NCBI GenBank assembly: GCA_043798775.1
Contig: JAZDOL010000052.1
Location: 1-31,582 of the forward strand
Direction of reading: 5' to 3'
Length of the DNA: 31,582 bases
DNA from: CAZUEG01 sp043798775
GTDB lineage: Bacteria > Patescibacteriota > Minisyncoccia > Minisyncoccales > GWA2-46-15
Position numbers and translations under genes: made by a program
Notes under the pieces: model-generated
Told to the model about the DNA's origin: nothing
The model's database searches: none
What the model saw: the letters and a program-made list of their open reading frames with translations, nothing else
Shown here: one piece after another, positions 6,130 to 12,757 of the stretch
How the letters are laid out: the number at the start of each line of letters is the position of its first letter
Numbering within the stretch: the first letter of the stretch is position 1

Positions 6130-6280
6130 TGGTATACCTCGCAGTCTCTCGGGTCTGAAACTCGGGATCGATGACTTGCCGCGAGGAACTAAATAATTAG
6201 GATTCCAAAGGAGGTCACTTCTTTGGTTACTCGGCAGGGTTTAATGCCCCGCTGAGCGAAACGCATTAAAAAATTATAAT
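6130..6280. other. Cluster of stem-loops between RT leader and metal operon
   Basis: No gene is seen in 6104-6388. Instead there are CCTCGC (6137-6142) pairing with GCGAGG (6181-6186), a 9-bp hairpin CCAAAGGAG-GTCA-CTTCTTTGG (6205-6226, one G-U), CTCGGC (6230-6235) pairing with GCTGAG (6251-6256) with an inner GGG/CCC, and the mutually exclusive TTTAATG (6240-6246) with CATTAAA (6264-6270). A palindromic TATAAT-containing site (6272-6283) offers a -10 on both strands. It may be a leader of the plus-strand metal operon or a 5' extension of the RT-associated RNA. No known riboswitch consensus was recognised. From 6281 to 6388 I see only AT-rich sequence. Confidence 0.45.
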
Positions 6281-6388
6281 TTACAATCAATGATTTAAGT
6301 GATAATCTTGGGTTGTAATTATTAGGATTTGTTTTCTTAAATCGAGGCGAAATAGCTGTCAAAACTGTTTCTATAAATCATTTTTCAA

Positions 6389-6940
6389 ATGTATTTTGCC
6401 CACCTTCCAGCGTCATATTTGATGATTAGATTTGTCGAATTATTCGGGATTAGTTTTTCGTTACCGGAAACAGTAATCATTGCTGTTAGTGGAATCGTTC
6501 CGGATTTTGATTTAATACTCGGGTTTATCCGACGCTGTGGCCATCACCGGCTTTTTACTCATACCCCGATGTGGATGGTCGTTATCTGGATGATAATTAT
6601 CGGTCTGTGTGGGATGGCCGGAGTCGAGTTGTCGCTAATGGCGATAATTATGATCCTATTTTCTTTAATACTTCACTTGGTTCTCGACGATCTTGGTTGT
6701 TACTGGTTTCACAGATTAGGCTTACAAAGCGATAATTGTGGGCCACGAATAATATGGTTGTATCCGATACAAAAAATGCCAAACGATGAAAGTGGAGATT
6801 TAAAAATAACCTCTCTTGCAAATTATTGCATTGAATCGCTTCCTATGTATTTTAAAAAATACCCGGCTAATCGTTGGGCGGAAATAATAATTATTCTAAC
6901 GGCAGTCATTGTATTCTTAATATCAAATAATTTATGTTAA
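6389..6940 (+). CDS. YdjM/DUF457-like membrane-bound metal-dependent hydrolase
   Basis: A 183-residue membrane protein with the family's metal-ligand pattern: H5, PDFD at 38-41, HHRLFTHT at 52-59 and HLVLDD at 96-101. About four hydrophobic segments are visible (around 25-37, 61-80, 83-100 and 164-180). The family (LexA-regulated YdjM-type, DUF457) is predicted to be an inner-membrane hydrolase of unknown substrate. Its last 7 nt overlap the start of the ZIP transporter, indicating co-translation. The ATG has no clear Shine-Dalgarno. The assignment rests on motif order. Confidence 0.75.
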   Translation: MYFAHLPASYLMIRFVELFGISFSLPETVIIAVSGIVPDFDLILGFIRRCGHHRLFTHTPMWMVVIWMIIIGLCGMAGVELSLMAIIMILFSLILHLVLDDLGCYWFHRLGLQSDNCGPRIIWLYPIQKMPNDESGDLKITSLANYCIESLPMYFKKYPANRWAEIIIILTAVIVFLISNNLC

Positions 6941-7692
6941 GTCTCGACCCGGTGATTCTCACTCTGTTAAGTGTTTTAGTTGTCAGCTTAATTTCTTTCG
7001 TTGGCGTTATTAATCTTGCTTTCGGTAGTCAGCGAATAAAGTCCACGATTTCGTTTATGGTAAGCTTTGCCGTTGGTGGACTGTTTGGCGACGCTTTTAT
7101 TCATTTGCTCCCAGAAGCGTATGTCAGGTTGGGAACAGGACTAAACACGGCGTTATATGTGATTGGCGGTATTTTCATATTTTTCATTTTAGAGAAGTTT
7201 ATGAGGTGGCGTCATTGCCACGATAATGAATGCGAAGAGCATAATCACCCAGTTGCCGCTACGGTTCTTGTTGGTGACGCGTTCCATAACTTTTTTGACG
7301 GAATGCTAATTGCCGCCAGTTATTTAATTTCTCCGGAAATCGGCATTGCGACTACCACTGCCGTGGTCTTACACGAAATACCGCACGAGATGGGAAATTT
7401 TGCCGTACTAATTCACTCTGGATATACGGTTAAGAAAGCGTTGATCTATAATTTTATTTCTGCTCTCACGGCTTTTGTCGGAGCAATTGTTTCTTTGGTT
7501 GCCGGGTCGGGAATCAGCAATTACTCATTAATCCTTATACCGATTACCGCTGGGGGATTTATATATATCGCCGGATCCGACTTATTGCCGGAATTGCATC
7601 ACGAGACTCGCGCCTCCCACTCGCTTAAGCAATTATTAGCCATTGCTTTAGGGGTTCTTATTATGGTTTTATTGGCGCTAAAAGAAAGCTAA
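6934..7692 (+). CDS. ZIP family divalent metal transporter
   Basis: A 252-residue polytopic protein. The ZIP signature is clear: HNFFDG at 118-123 in TM4 and HEIPHE at 147-152 in TM5 provide the binuclear metal site, and a His/Cys/Glu-rich loop (HCHDNECEEHNH, 94-105) lies between TM3 and TM4. It should import Zn2+, Fe2+ or a similar ion across the inner membrane. The length is normal for short prokaryotic ZIPs. It overlaps the upstream hydrolase by 7 nt and lies 9 nt before mutM, whose product binds zinc, so the three are probably one transcript. The exact metal cannot be told. Confidence 0.9.
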   Translation: MLSLDPVILTLLSVLVVSLISFVGVINLAFGSQRIKSTISFMVSFAVGGLFGDAFIHLLPEAYVRLGTGLNTALYVIGGIFIFFILEKFMRWRHCHDNECEEHNHPVAATVLVGDAFHNFFDGMLIAASYLISPEIGIATTTAVVLHEIPHEMGNFAVLIHSGYTVKKALIYNFISALTAFVGAIVSLVAGSGISNYSLILIPITAGGFIYIAGSDLLPELHHETRASHSLKQLLAIALGVLIMVLLALKES

Positions 7693-7701
7693 CGATAAGA
7701 T

Positions 7702-8556
7702 ATGCCAGAATTGCCTGAAGTAGAAACTATTGTAAGATATTTAGATAAAAATATTTGTGGCAAGAAAGTTACCGATGTTTTGGTGTTATCTAAAAAACAA
7801 TTTCCTCAAGATTCAAAATTGGTAATTGGCGCTAAGATATTATCGGTTAGCCGTCGGGGGAAAAACACGATTATTAGCCTGTCAAACGGCAAGACGATGA
7901 TTGTTCACTTAAGAATGACTGGGCAATTGATTTTAATGGACGGCAATAAAGAGAAATACGAAACAGGGAAAGTGATACCCCTAAGCGGCGGGTCGGAATT
8001 ACCCGCCAGATCAACGAGGGTAATAATTAGTTTGAATGGCGGCAAGCTATTTTTTAACGAATCACGGAAGTTTGGCGCAATTCGTGTTGTCAGCAATGCC
8101 GAGGCCGATAAAGAGGCAGATAAATTAGGGCCGGAGCCGTTTGGAAAAGATTTTTCGATTGATTATTTAACCCGTATTTTCAAAAAGACCGCAAAACCGA
8201 TTAAGGCGTTATTGTTAGATCAAGAAAAAATTGCCGGGATTGGCAATATTTATGCCAGCGAAATATTATTTGAAGCAAAAATTAACCCCAAAAGACCGGC
8301 AAAAGGCCTGAACCGAAAAGAAATAATAGCGCTTTACTGCGCGACCCTATCTATTCTTAAGGAGGCGATTAAGTATGGCGGTTCGAGCGCTTCCGATGAA
8401 GCGTATATTCAGCCAGACACCAGCCGTGGGTTATATCAAGATTATGCCCGTGTTTATCAACGCGATGGACAGCTGTGCCGAAAATGTAAAGCGTTAATCA
8501 AAAGGGTTGTTATTGGCGGTCGGGGGACATTTTATTGTCCGAATTGCCAAAAATAA
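7702..8556 (+). CDS. mutM: Formamidopyrimidine-DNA glycosylase
   Basis: A 284-residue bifunctional glycosylase/AP lyase for oxidised purines (8-oxoG, FapyG) in base-excision repair. It starts MPELPEVE: P2 is the Schiff-base nucleophile and E3 the general acid. K54 in RRGKNT matches the conserved lysine, and LRMTGQL follows. The H2TH helices lie at about 155-235, including the QEKIAGIGNIYASEIL segment. The C-terminal zinc finger has C259, C262, C279 and C282, with conserved R274 in GGRG. All key residues are present. The alpha/beta hydrolase follows closely. Confidence 0.97.
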   Translation: MPELPEVETIVRYLDKNICGKKVTDVLVLSKKQFPQDSKLVIGAKILSVSRRGKNTIISLSNGKTMIVHLRMTGQLILMDGNKEKYETGKVIPLSGGSELPARSTRVIISLNGGKLFFNESRKFGAIRVVSNAEADKEADKLGPEPFGKDFSIDYLTRIFKKTAKPIKALLLDQEKIAGIGNIYASEILFEAKINPKRPAKGLNRKEIIALYCATLSILKEAIKYGGSSASDEAYIQPDTSRGLYQDYARVYQRDGQLCRKCKALIKRVVIGGRGTFYCPNCQK

Positions 8557-8567
8557 TCGACTTTTTT

Positions 8568-9344
8568 ATGCTTGAAGAAGAAGTAATCACAATCAATGGT
8601 CAGGAGATCAAATATCTGAAACGCCTAAACGACGGACCGATAGTTTTATTTTTACCGGGAATCAGCGGAACGCACAAAGGATGGACGCGGGTTATCGACA
8701 AGTTGTCAAGTCGTTTTTCGGTAATTAGCATCTCCCTACCGCCATATAGCGGGGATAACGACCTGGTATCGTTACCTAAATTGGTGAAGGGATTCATTGA
8801 CGAGATGGATATTAAAAAGGTTATTCTCGTCGGCCATTCTTTGGGCGGCTTAATCGCTTTAAGAGTCAGCTCTCTTTATCCTGAACGGGTATTGAGGGTG
8901 GCAATTGTCGCTTCGCCATTGCCAGATATTGAAAAAAGAAAATTTATTAGGGGTATCATTCCTCGATTTAAGGAAATTAAGAATGTTGATAAATTAACTC
9001 GCTATTACGGAAGTCACGAAAAGCTGATAAATAATCTGGCGCGTTTCTTAGATTACGGACAGGGTAGTGAAAAAAAGATGAACGAAGAAGAATGGAATAA
9101 GTTAGTTTGCTGTATTATCGATATTGTTAACCACCAGTGGATTAAAGATATCGGAAAGGTTAAATGTCCGTCATTGATTGTTTATGGAGATGAAGATCGA
9201 GCGCTTGTATTTTTCGGCGGTACCGAATTATATTCAAAATTCAAAGATGTCATAATTTTAAAAATTGGTGGCGATCACCGATTGCCAAGAGATAAATCAG
9301 GCGAATTAGCGCTAATTATCAACGGCTTTGCCTGTGAAGAGTGA
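8568..9344 (+). CDS. Alpha/beta hydrolase
   Basis: A 258-residue hydrolase with an oxyanion segment LPGISGTHKGW (29-39), nucleophile elbow GHSLGG (S91), an acid near VYGDEDRA and a terminal histidine in GGDHRLP: a complete Ser-Asp-His triad. The substrate (ester, lactone or other) is not deducible. The frame extends upstream to a TTG at 8535 that overlaps mutM by 22 nt, but I prefer the ATG at 8568, since the extra 11 residues add nothing to the fold. It ends with TGA, which supports use of the standard code. Confidence 0.85.
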   Translation: MLEEEVITINGQEIKYLKRLNDGPIVLFLPGISGTHKGWTRVIDKLSSRFSVISISLPPYSGDNDLVSLPKLVKGFIDEMDIKKVILVGHSLGGLIALRVSSLYPERVLRVAIVASPLPDIEKRKFIRGIIPRFKEIKNVDKLTRYYGSHEKLINNLARFLDYGQGSEKKMNEEEWNKLVCCIIDIVNHQWIKDIGKVKCPSLIVYGDEDRALVFFGGTELYSKFKDVIILKIGGDHRLPRDKSGELALIINGFACEE

Positions 9345-9393
9345 TGGATAATAATAACGGATTTGGTCTTAATCAAAAAATGAGTTACGAGAT

Positions 9394-11286
9394 ATGAATA
9401 AACAAACAATCGTAGGGTTAGTAATAAGGGCAATAGAAAAATGCCAAAAGGAAAATGTTTTTCCTGTCTTTATTATCCCGGAAATTGTTGTTGAAAAGTC
9501 GCGTGACGGCCGTTATGGCGACTATGCCACGAGTATCGCGTTAAGATTGGCTAAAGATATTAAACAGTCGTCGTTAGGTATTGCCGAAAAAATTAAGAGC
9601 ATCCTTGAGGGATTGAATTCAGGTTATTTTTCAAAAATTGAAATTGCTGGACCGGGATTTATCAATTTTTTCTTAAGCGACAATTATTTAAGAAAGCAAG
9701 TTAGAGAGATTATTAAAAAAGGAGAAAAATATGGCGAAGTTAATATTGGCAAAAAGAAGAAAGTGATTGTCGAACATACGAGTGTTAATCCTAATAAAGC
9801 AATGCATATCGGCAATTTAAGAAATGCTATTCTAGGTGATAGTATAGGCCGTTTGCTTAGAAAGGTTGGTTATTCTGTAGAGATTGAGAATTATATAGAC
9901 GATACCGGCTCTCAAGTGGCCGATACGGTTACAGCTATTCTTTATTTAAACAAAAAACCAAAAAACAAACAAATGTTTGATGATTTTTGTTGGGATATTT
10001 ATGCCGAAATCAATCGGCTATACGAAACAGAACCGCAGTTATTAGAAAAGAAAAAAGAAGTTATTAAGAAAATCGAAGAAGGAAACAATAAAACTGCCGA
10101 TTTAACCGAAGAGGTTTCTAATAAAGTTTTACAATGTCATCTTCAAAGGTTGGCGGAATTTGGTATATTTTACGATCTTCTAGTTTACGAAAGCGATGTG
10201 ATTAGGTCGGGTTTTTGGGAGAAAGCATTTAAACAACTCAAAAACAATCCTCGTTTTATCCTTGAAACCCAAGGAGAACAGAAAGGATGCTGGATTTTAA
10301 AATACGAGGGGAGTGGCGGCAACAAGATTTTCGTGAGAAACGACGGAACTAAAATTTACACGGCTAAAGATACCGCTTATCATCTTTGGAAATTTGGTTT
10401 ACTGAAAAAAGATTTTTTGTATAAAAGATGGTCTTGGAAAATAGGGAATAAAAAGATATGGAAAACTAGTCAAGGTGGTATCCATAAAAACAATTTTGGC
10501 AGAGCGGATAAGATAATAAATGTAATCGACGAAAGGCAATCTTATCCGCAAGAAATGGTTAAACTTGCCCTTAAGTCTCTTGGTTTCGAAAAGGAAGCTG
10601 ATAATTATCACCATCTTGCCTATGGAGTGGTTTATCTTTCGCCCTTAACTGCCAAAGAATTAAAAATAGATATTTCTGACAATAAGCCATTCTATGCAAT
10701 GGCCGGGAGGAAGGGCATAGGAATCAAAATTAGCGATTTGGTAGAGTTGTTAACCAAAAATATTAAAGAAAAAGAAAGGGACAGAACAGAAGAAATAACG
10801 AAAGACAAAGAATTTGCTACTAGCTTAGAGATTGCCGTTGGAGCTATCCGTCACTATATTTTAAAGTATAATTACCGATCCCAGGTTATTTTTGATTATG
10901 ATCAGGCTTTATCTTTAAATGGTAATACCGGTCCCTATCTTCAATATTCCCATGTTAGGGCAGCTGGGATTTTAAGAAAAGCGGGAAAGTTTAAATACCA
11001 ATTTGATAAAAAAGAAGATCTAAGTCCAAGTGAAAGGGGGATGATAAAGAGCTTGAGTCGATGGCCAGAGATCGTTGAAGAAACTGGCCGTGATTTTGCG
11101 ATTTCCCGAATCACAGATTACGCTTTTGAACTTTCCTCCTGTTTTCACCTTTTCTATGAAAAAAACCCAGTTATAAAAGCGAAAGGCATTGTTAAAGACT
11201 TCAGATTAACATTAGTTTTCGCCTATCAGAAAATCATTAGTGATGTGCTTTCGGTTATGGGAATCTCTAGCCCCAAGCGGATGTAA
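9394..11286 (+). CDS. argS: Arginyl-tRNA synthetase
   Basis: A 630-residue class Ia enzyme that charges tRNA-Arg. The N-terminal additional domain (1-115) includes DGRYGDYATSIALRLAK. The catalytic core has VEHTSVNPNKAMHIGNLRNA with the HIGH-like HIGN at 138-141. A KMSK loop is not evident, as in most ArgS; the region reads AGRKGIGIKISDLVE. The C-terminal DALR anticodon-binding domain includes GPYLQYSHVRAAGILRKA. The length is slightly above the usual 550-600. It lies 49 nt after the hydrolase, with a weak ACGAG before the ATG. Confidence 0.96.
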   Translation: MNKQTIVGLVIRAIEKCQKENVFPVFIIPEIVVEKSRDGRYGDYATSIALRLAKDIKQSSLGIAEKIKSILEGLNSGYFSKIEIAGPGFINFFLSDNYLRKQVREIIKKGEKYGEVNIGKKKKVIVEHTSVNPNKAMHIGNLRNAILGDSIGRLLRKVGYSVEIENYIDDTGSQVADTVTAILYLNKKPKNKQMFDDFCWDIYAEINRLYETEPQLLEKKKEVIKKIEEGNNKTADLTEEVSNKVLQCHLQRLAEFGIFYDLLVYESDVIRSGFWEKAFKQLKNNPRFILETQGEQKGCWILKYEGSGGNKIFVRNDGTKIYTAKDTAYHLWKFGLLKKDFLYKRWSWKIGNKKIWKTSQGGIHKNNFGRADKIINVIDERQSYPQEMVKLALKSLGFEKEADNYHHLAYGVVYLSPLTAKELKIDISDNKPFYAMAGRKGIGIKISDLVELLTKNIKEKERDRTEEITKDKEFATSLEIAVGAIRHYILKYNYRSQVIFDYDQALSLNGNTGPYLQYSHVRAAGILRKAGKFKYQFDKKEDLSPSERGMIKSLSRWPEIVEETGRDFAISRITDYAFELSSCFHLFYEKNPVIKAKGIVKDFRLTLVFAYQKIISDVLSVMGISSPKRM

Positions 11287-11340
11287 ATAACCCCTTATCT
11301 TTTGCGATAATTAACTTCATACCGTTGTTTTCTGTTTATC

Positions 11341-11369
11341 TTGACAATAAATTAAGTAGCGATTATTAT
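11341..11369 (+). promoter_or_regulatory. Near-consensus sigma-70 promoter for the AbrB-VapC module
   Basis: TTGACA at 11341-11346, a 17-bp spacer and TATTAT at 11364-11369. The predicted start near 11376 leaves a leader of about 33 nt before the antitoxin ATG. The same -35/-10 pair with the same spacing precedes the AbrB-RelE module at 26917. Confidence 0.8.
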
Positions 11370-11408
11370 TAAAAGTAAGGAATCGTTAAAAAGTAAACCT
11401 TAGAGATT

Positions 11409-11648
11409 ATGACTTACCAAACAACGATAACAAAAAAAGGACAACTCACTATTCCTAAAGGCATCAGAGACGCTTTGGGAATCTTAGCGTTGCAAAAAAT
11501 GGTCATTAGATTCGAAAAAAAAGAACGGGAAATCAGGATTAAGCCGATTCAGGACTTTTTTCAATCAGCAAGGCAAATAAAAGTCAAAAAGAAAAGAAAT
11601 CCATTAGAAGCAAGAAAATATTTGGAAAATAATTATGTTCGTTCCTAA
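11409..11648 (+). CDS. AbrB/MazE-fold antitoxin (VapB-like)
   Basis: A 79-residue protein with an N-terminal swapped-hairpin AbrB/SpoVT domain (TTITKKGQLTIPKGIRDALG, about 5-24), which binds DNA as a dimer, and a basic C-terminal tail that would wrap and inhibit the toxin. It is directly followed by a PIN-domain toxin, overlapping it by 14 nt; this order and overlap are typical of type II toxin-antitoxin operons. It probably represses its own near-consensus promoter at 11341-11369. The operator was not identified. Confidence 0.88.
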   Translation: MTYQTTITKKGQLTIPKGIRDALGILALQKMVIRFEKKEREIRIKPIQDFFQSARQIKVKKKRNPLEARKYLENNYVRS

Positions 11649-12072
11649 TTATTTCATAGATAGCAATGTTTTTTTACGGCCGGTGGTTAAAGACGATAAA
11701 AAAGCCGCTGATGACTGTGAAATAGTCCTTAAAAAACTAAGTCAAGAAAAGAAAAAGTTTTTTACTTCGACTTTGGTTTTAGCAGAAATCATCTGGGTTG
11801 GAGAAAAGTTTTACAAGATCCCCAAAGCGGACATCGTAATAATTTTGAAGGGGATATTGGCTATAAGAAATTTGAAAGTAATTGATAAATTTAATCCCAT
11901 TTGGGCAATTGAAGAATACGGCATTATGAATATAAAGTTCATTGATTGCCTATTGGCCTCCATCTTATTTGGTCAGAGAGGAAAAATGACGATTGTTTCT
12001 TATGACCGCGACTTTGATAAAATTAAGGGGCTAACACGCGTTGAGCCGCAAGAAATAATAAACTTTTTGTAA
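11635..12072 (+). CDS. vapC: PIN-domain toxin (VapC-like)
   Basis: A 145-residue ribonuclease toxin. PIN-domain acidic residues are all visible: D9 in YFIDSNVF, E51 in LAEIIW, D104 in KFIDCLLAS and D124 (with D126) in SYDRDFD. They coordinate Mg2+ for RNA cleavage; family members commonly cut tRNA or rRNA, and here the target is unknown. It overlaps the antitoxin by 14 nt, implying translational coupling. The catalytic set is intact, so the module is probably functional. Confidence 0.9.
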   Translation: MFVPNYFIDSNVFLRPVVKDDKKAADDCEIVLKKLSQEKKKFFTSTLVLAEIIWVGEKFYKIPKADIVIILKGILAIRNLKVIDKFNPIWAIEEYGIMNIKFIDCLLASILFGQRGKMTIVSYDRDFDKIKGLTRVEPQEIINFL

Positions 12073-12133
12073 TCTTAGCTTAGTTAAGTGGCCAAGAAAG
12101 GATCTGGGCAGGGACAACTTGCTTGATTTTGAT

Positions 12134-12162
12134 TTGAAAAATTGAGAGAAAAGTGCTAATTT
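12134..12162 (+). promoter_or_regulatory. Possible promoter for the histidine phosphatase
   Basis: TTGAAA at 12134-12139, a 17-bp spacer and a weak TAATTT at 12157-12162 preceded by TGC (extended -10). The predicted start would fall at about the ATG (12169), giving a nearly leaderless mRNA. Weak evidence. Confidence 0.3.
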
Positions 12163-12168
12163 TGATTT

Positions 12169-12753
12169 ATGATCTTGCGAAACCATTATTATATTTTGCG
12201 TCACGGGGAGCCGGTAACCTCTTGGCACAAAAATCCGAAAGCCAAGTATAGTTATCCGTGGCCCGATAGTCCGGCAGTCCACCTTAGCCGTAAAGGAATT
12301 AGCGATATTAAGAAAGTTGCCGAATCGTTAAAAGGTAAAAGCATAGACATCGTTTATTCATCCGATCTTTATCGGGTAATGCAAACCGCGAAAATTGTCG
12401 CGAAAGCAATAAATAAACCGATTATCTTCGACAAACGCTTACGAGATACATATTTAGCAAAGTATCACGGCCATCCGGTTACAGATTTTTATCGCGATTT
12501 CCCCGATCCGGCTAAGCGGTTTAAGTTGGGGCCAAAAGGCGGGGAAAGTTGGGATATAGTAAGAAATCGTGTTAAGAGTTTTATTAAAGAGGTTGACAGG
12601 CAATATAAGGACAAAGTAATCCTGATTGTCAGCCACGGCGATCCGTTAATGTTTTTAATCGGTATTATTGGCAATTTAAACAACAGGAATATGCTAACGA
12701 TCCTTAGCGAGAATAATCATATAAAAAAAGGCGAATTAAGGAAATTGAACTAA
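12169..12753 (+). CDS. Histidine phosphatase superfamily protein (phosphoglycerate-mutase-like)
   Basis: A 194-residue protein with the branch's phosphohistidine site LRHGEP (R11, H12), SSDLYRVMQTA containing R69, GGESWD (E126) and the second histidine in VSHGDPL (H156). It probably acts as a cytoplasmic phosphatase on a small phosphorylated metabolite; the substrate is unknown. It ends 4 nt before ileS and is likely co-transcribed with it. The C-terminal region is a little shorter than in true mutases, and the canonical mutase length of about 230-250 is not reached, so phosphatase is preferred. Confidence 0.86.
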   Translation: MILRNHYYILRHGEPVTSWHKNPKAKYSYPWPDSPAVHLSRKGISDIKKVAESLKGKSIDIVYSSDLYRVMQTAKIVAKAINKPIIFDKRLRDTYLAKYHGHPVTDFYRDFPDPAKRFKLGPKGGESWDIVRNRVKSFIKEVDRQYKDKVILIVSHGDPLMFLIGIIGNLNNRNMLTILSENNHIKKGELRKLN

Positions 12754-12757
12754 TAGT

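Noticed and set aside
3550..6280. Diversity-generating retroelement
   Set aside because: I found no template/variable repeat pair differing at adenines and no Avd-like gene, and the protein has two RT cores rather than the single DGR type.
3581..6313. 10-bp direct repeat AATCTTGGGT (3581-3590 and 6304-6313) as ends of an RT element
   Set aside because: A 10-mer repeat across almost 3 kb is expected by chance, and one copy lies inside the RT coding region.
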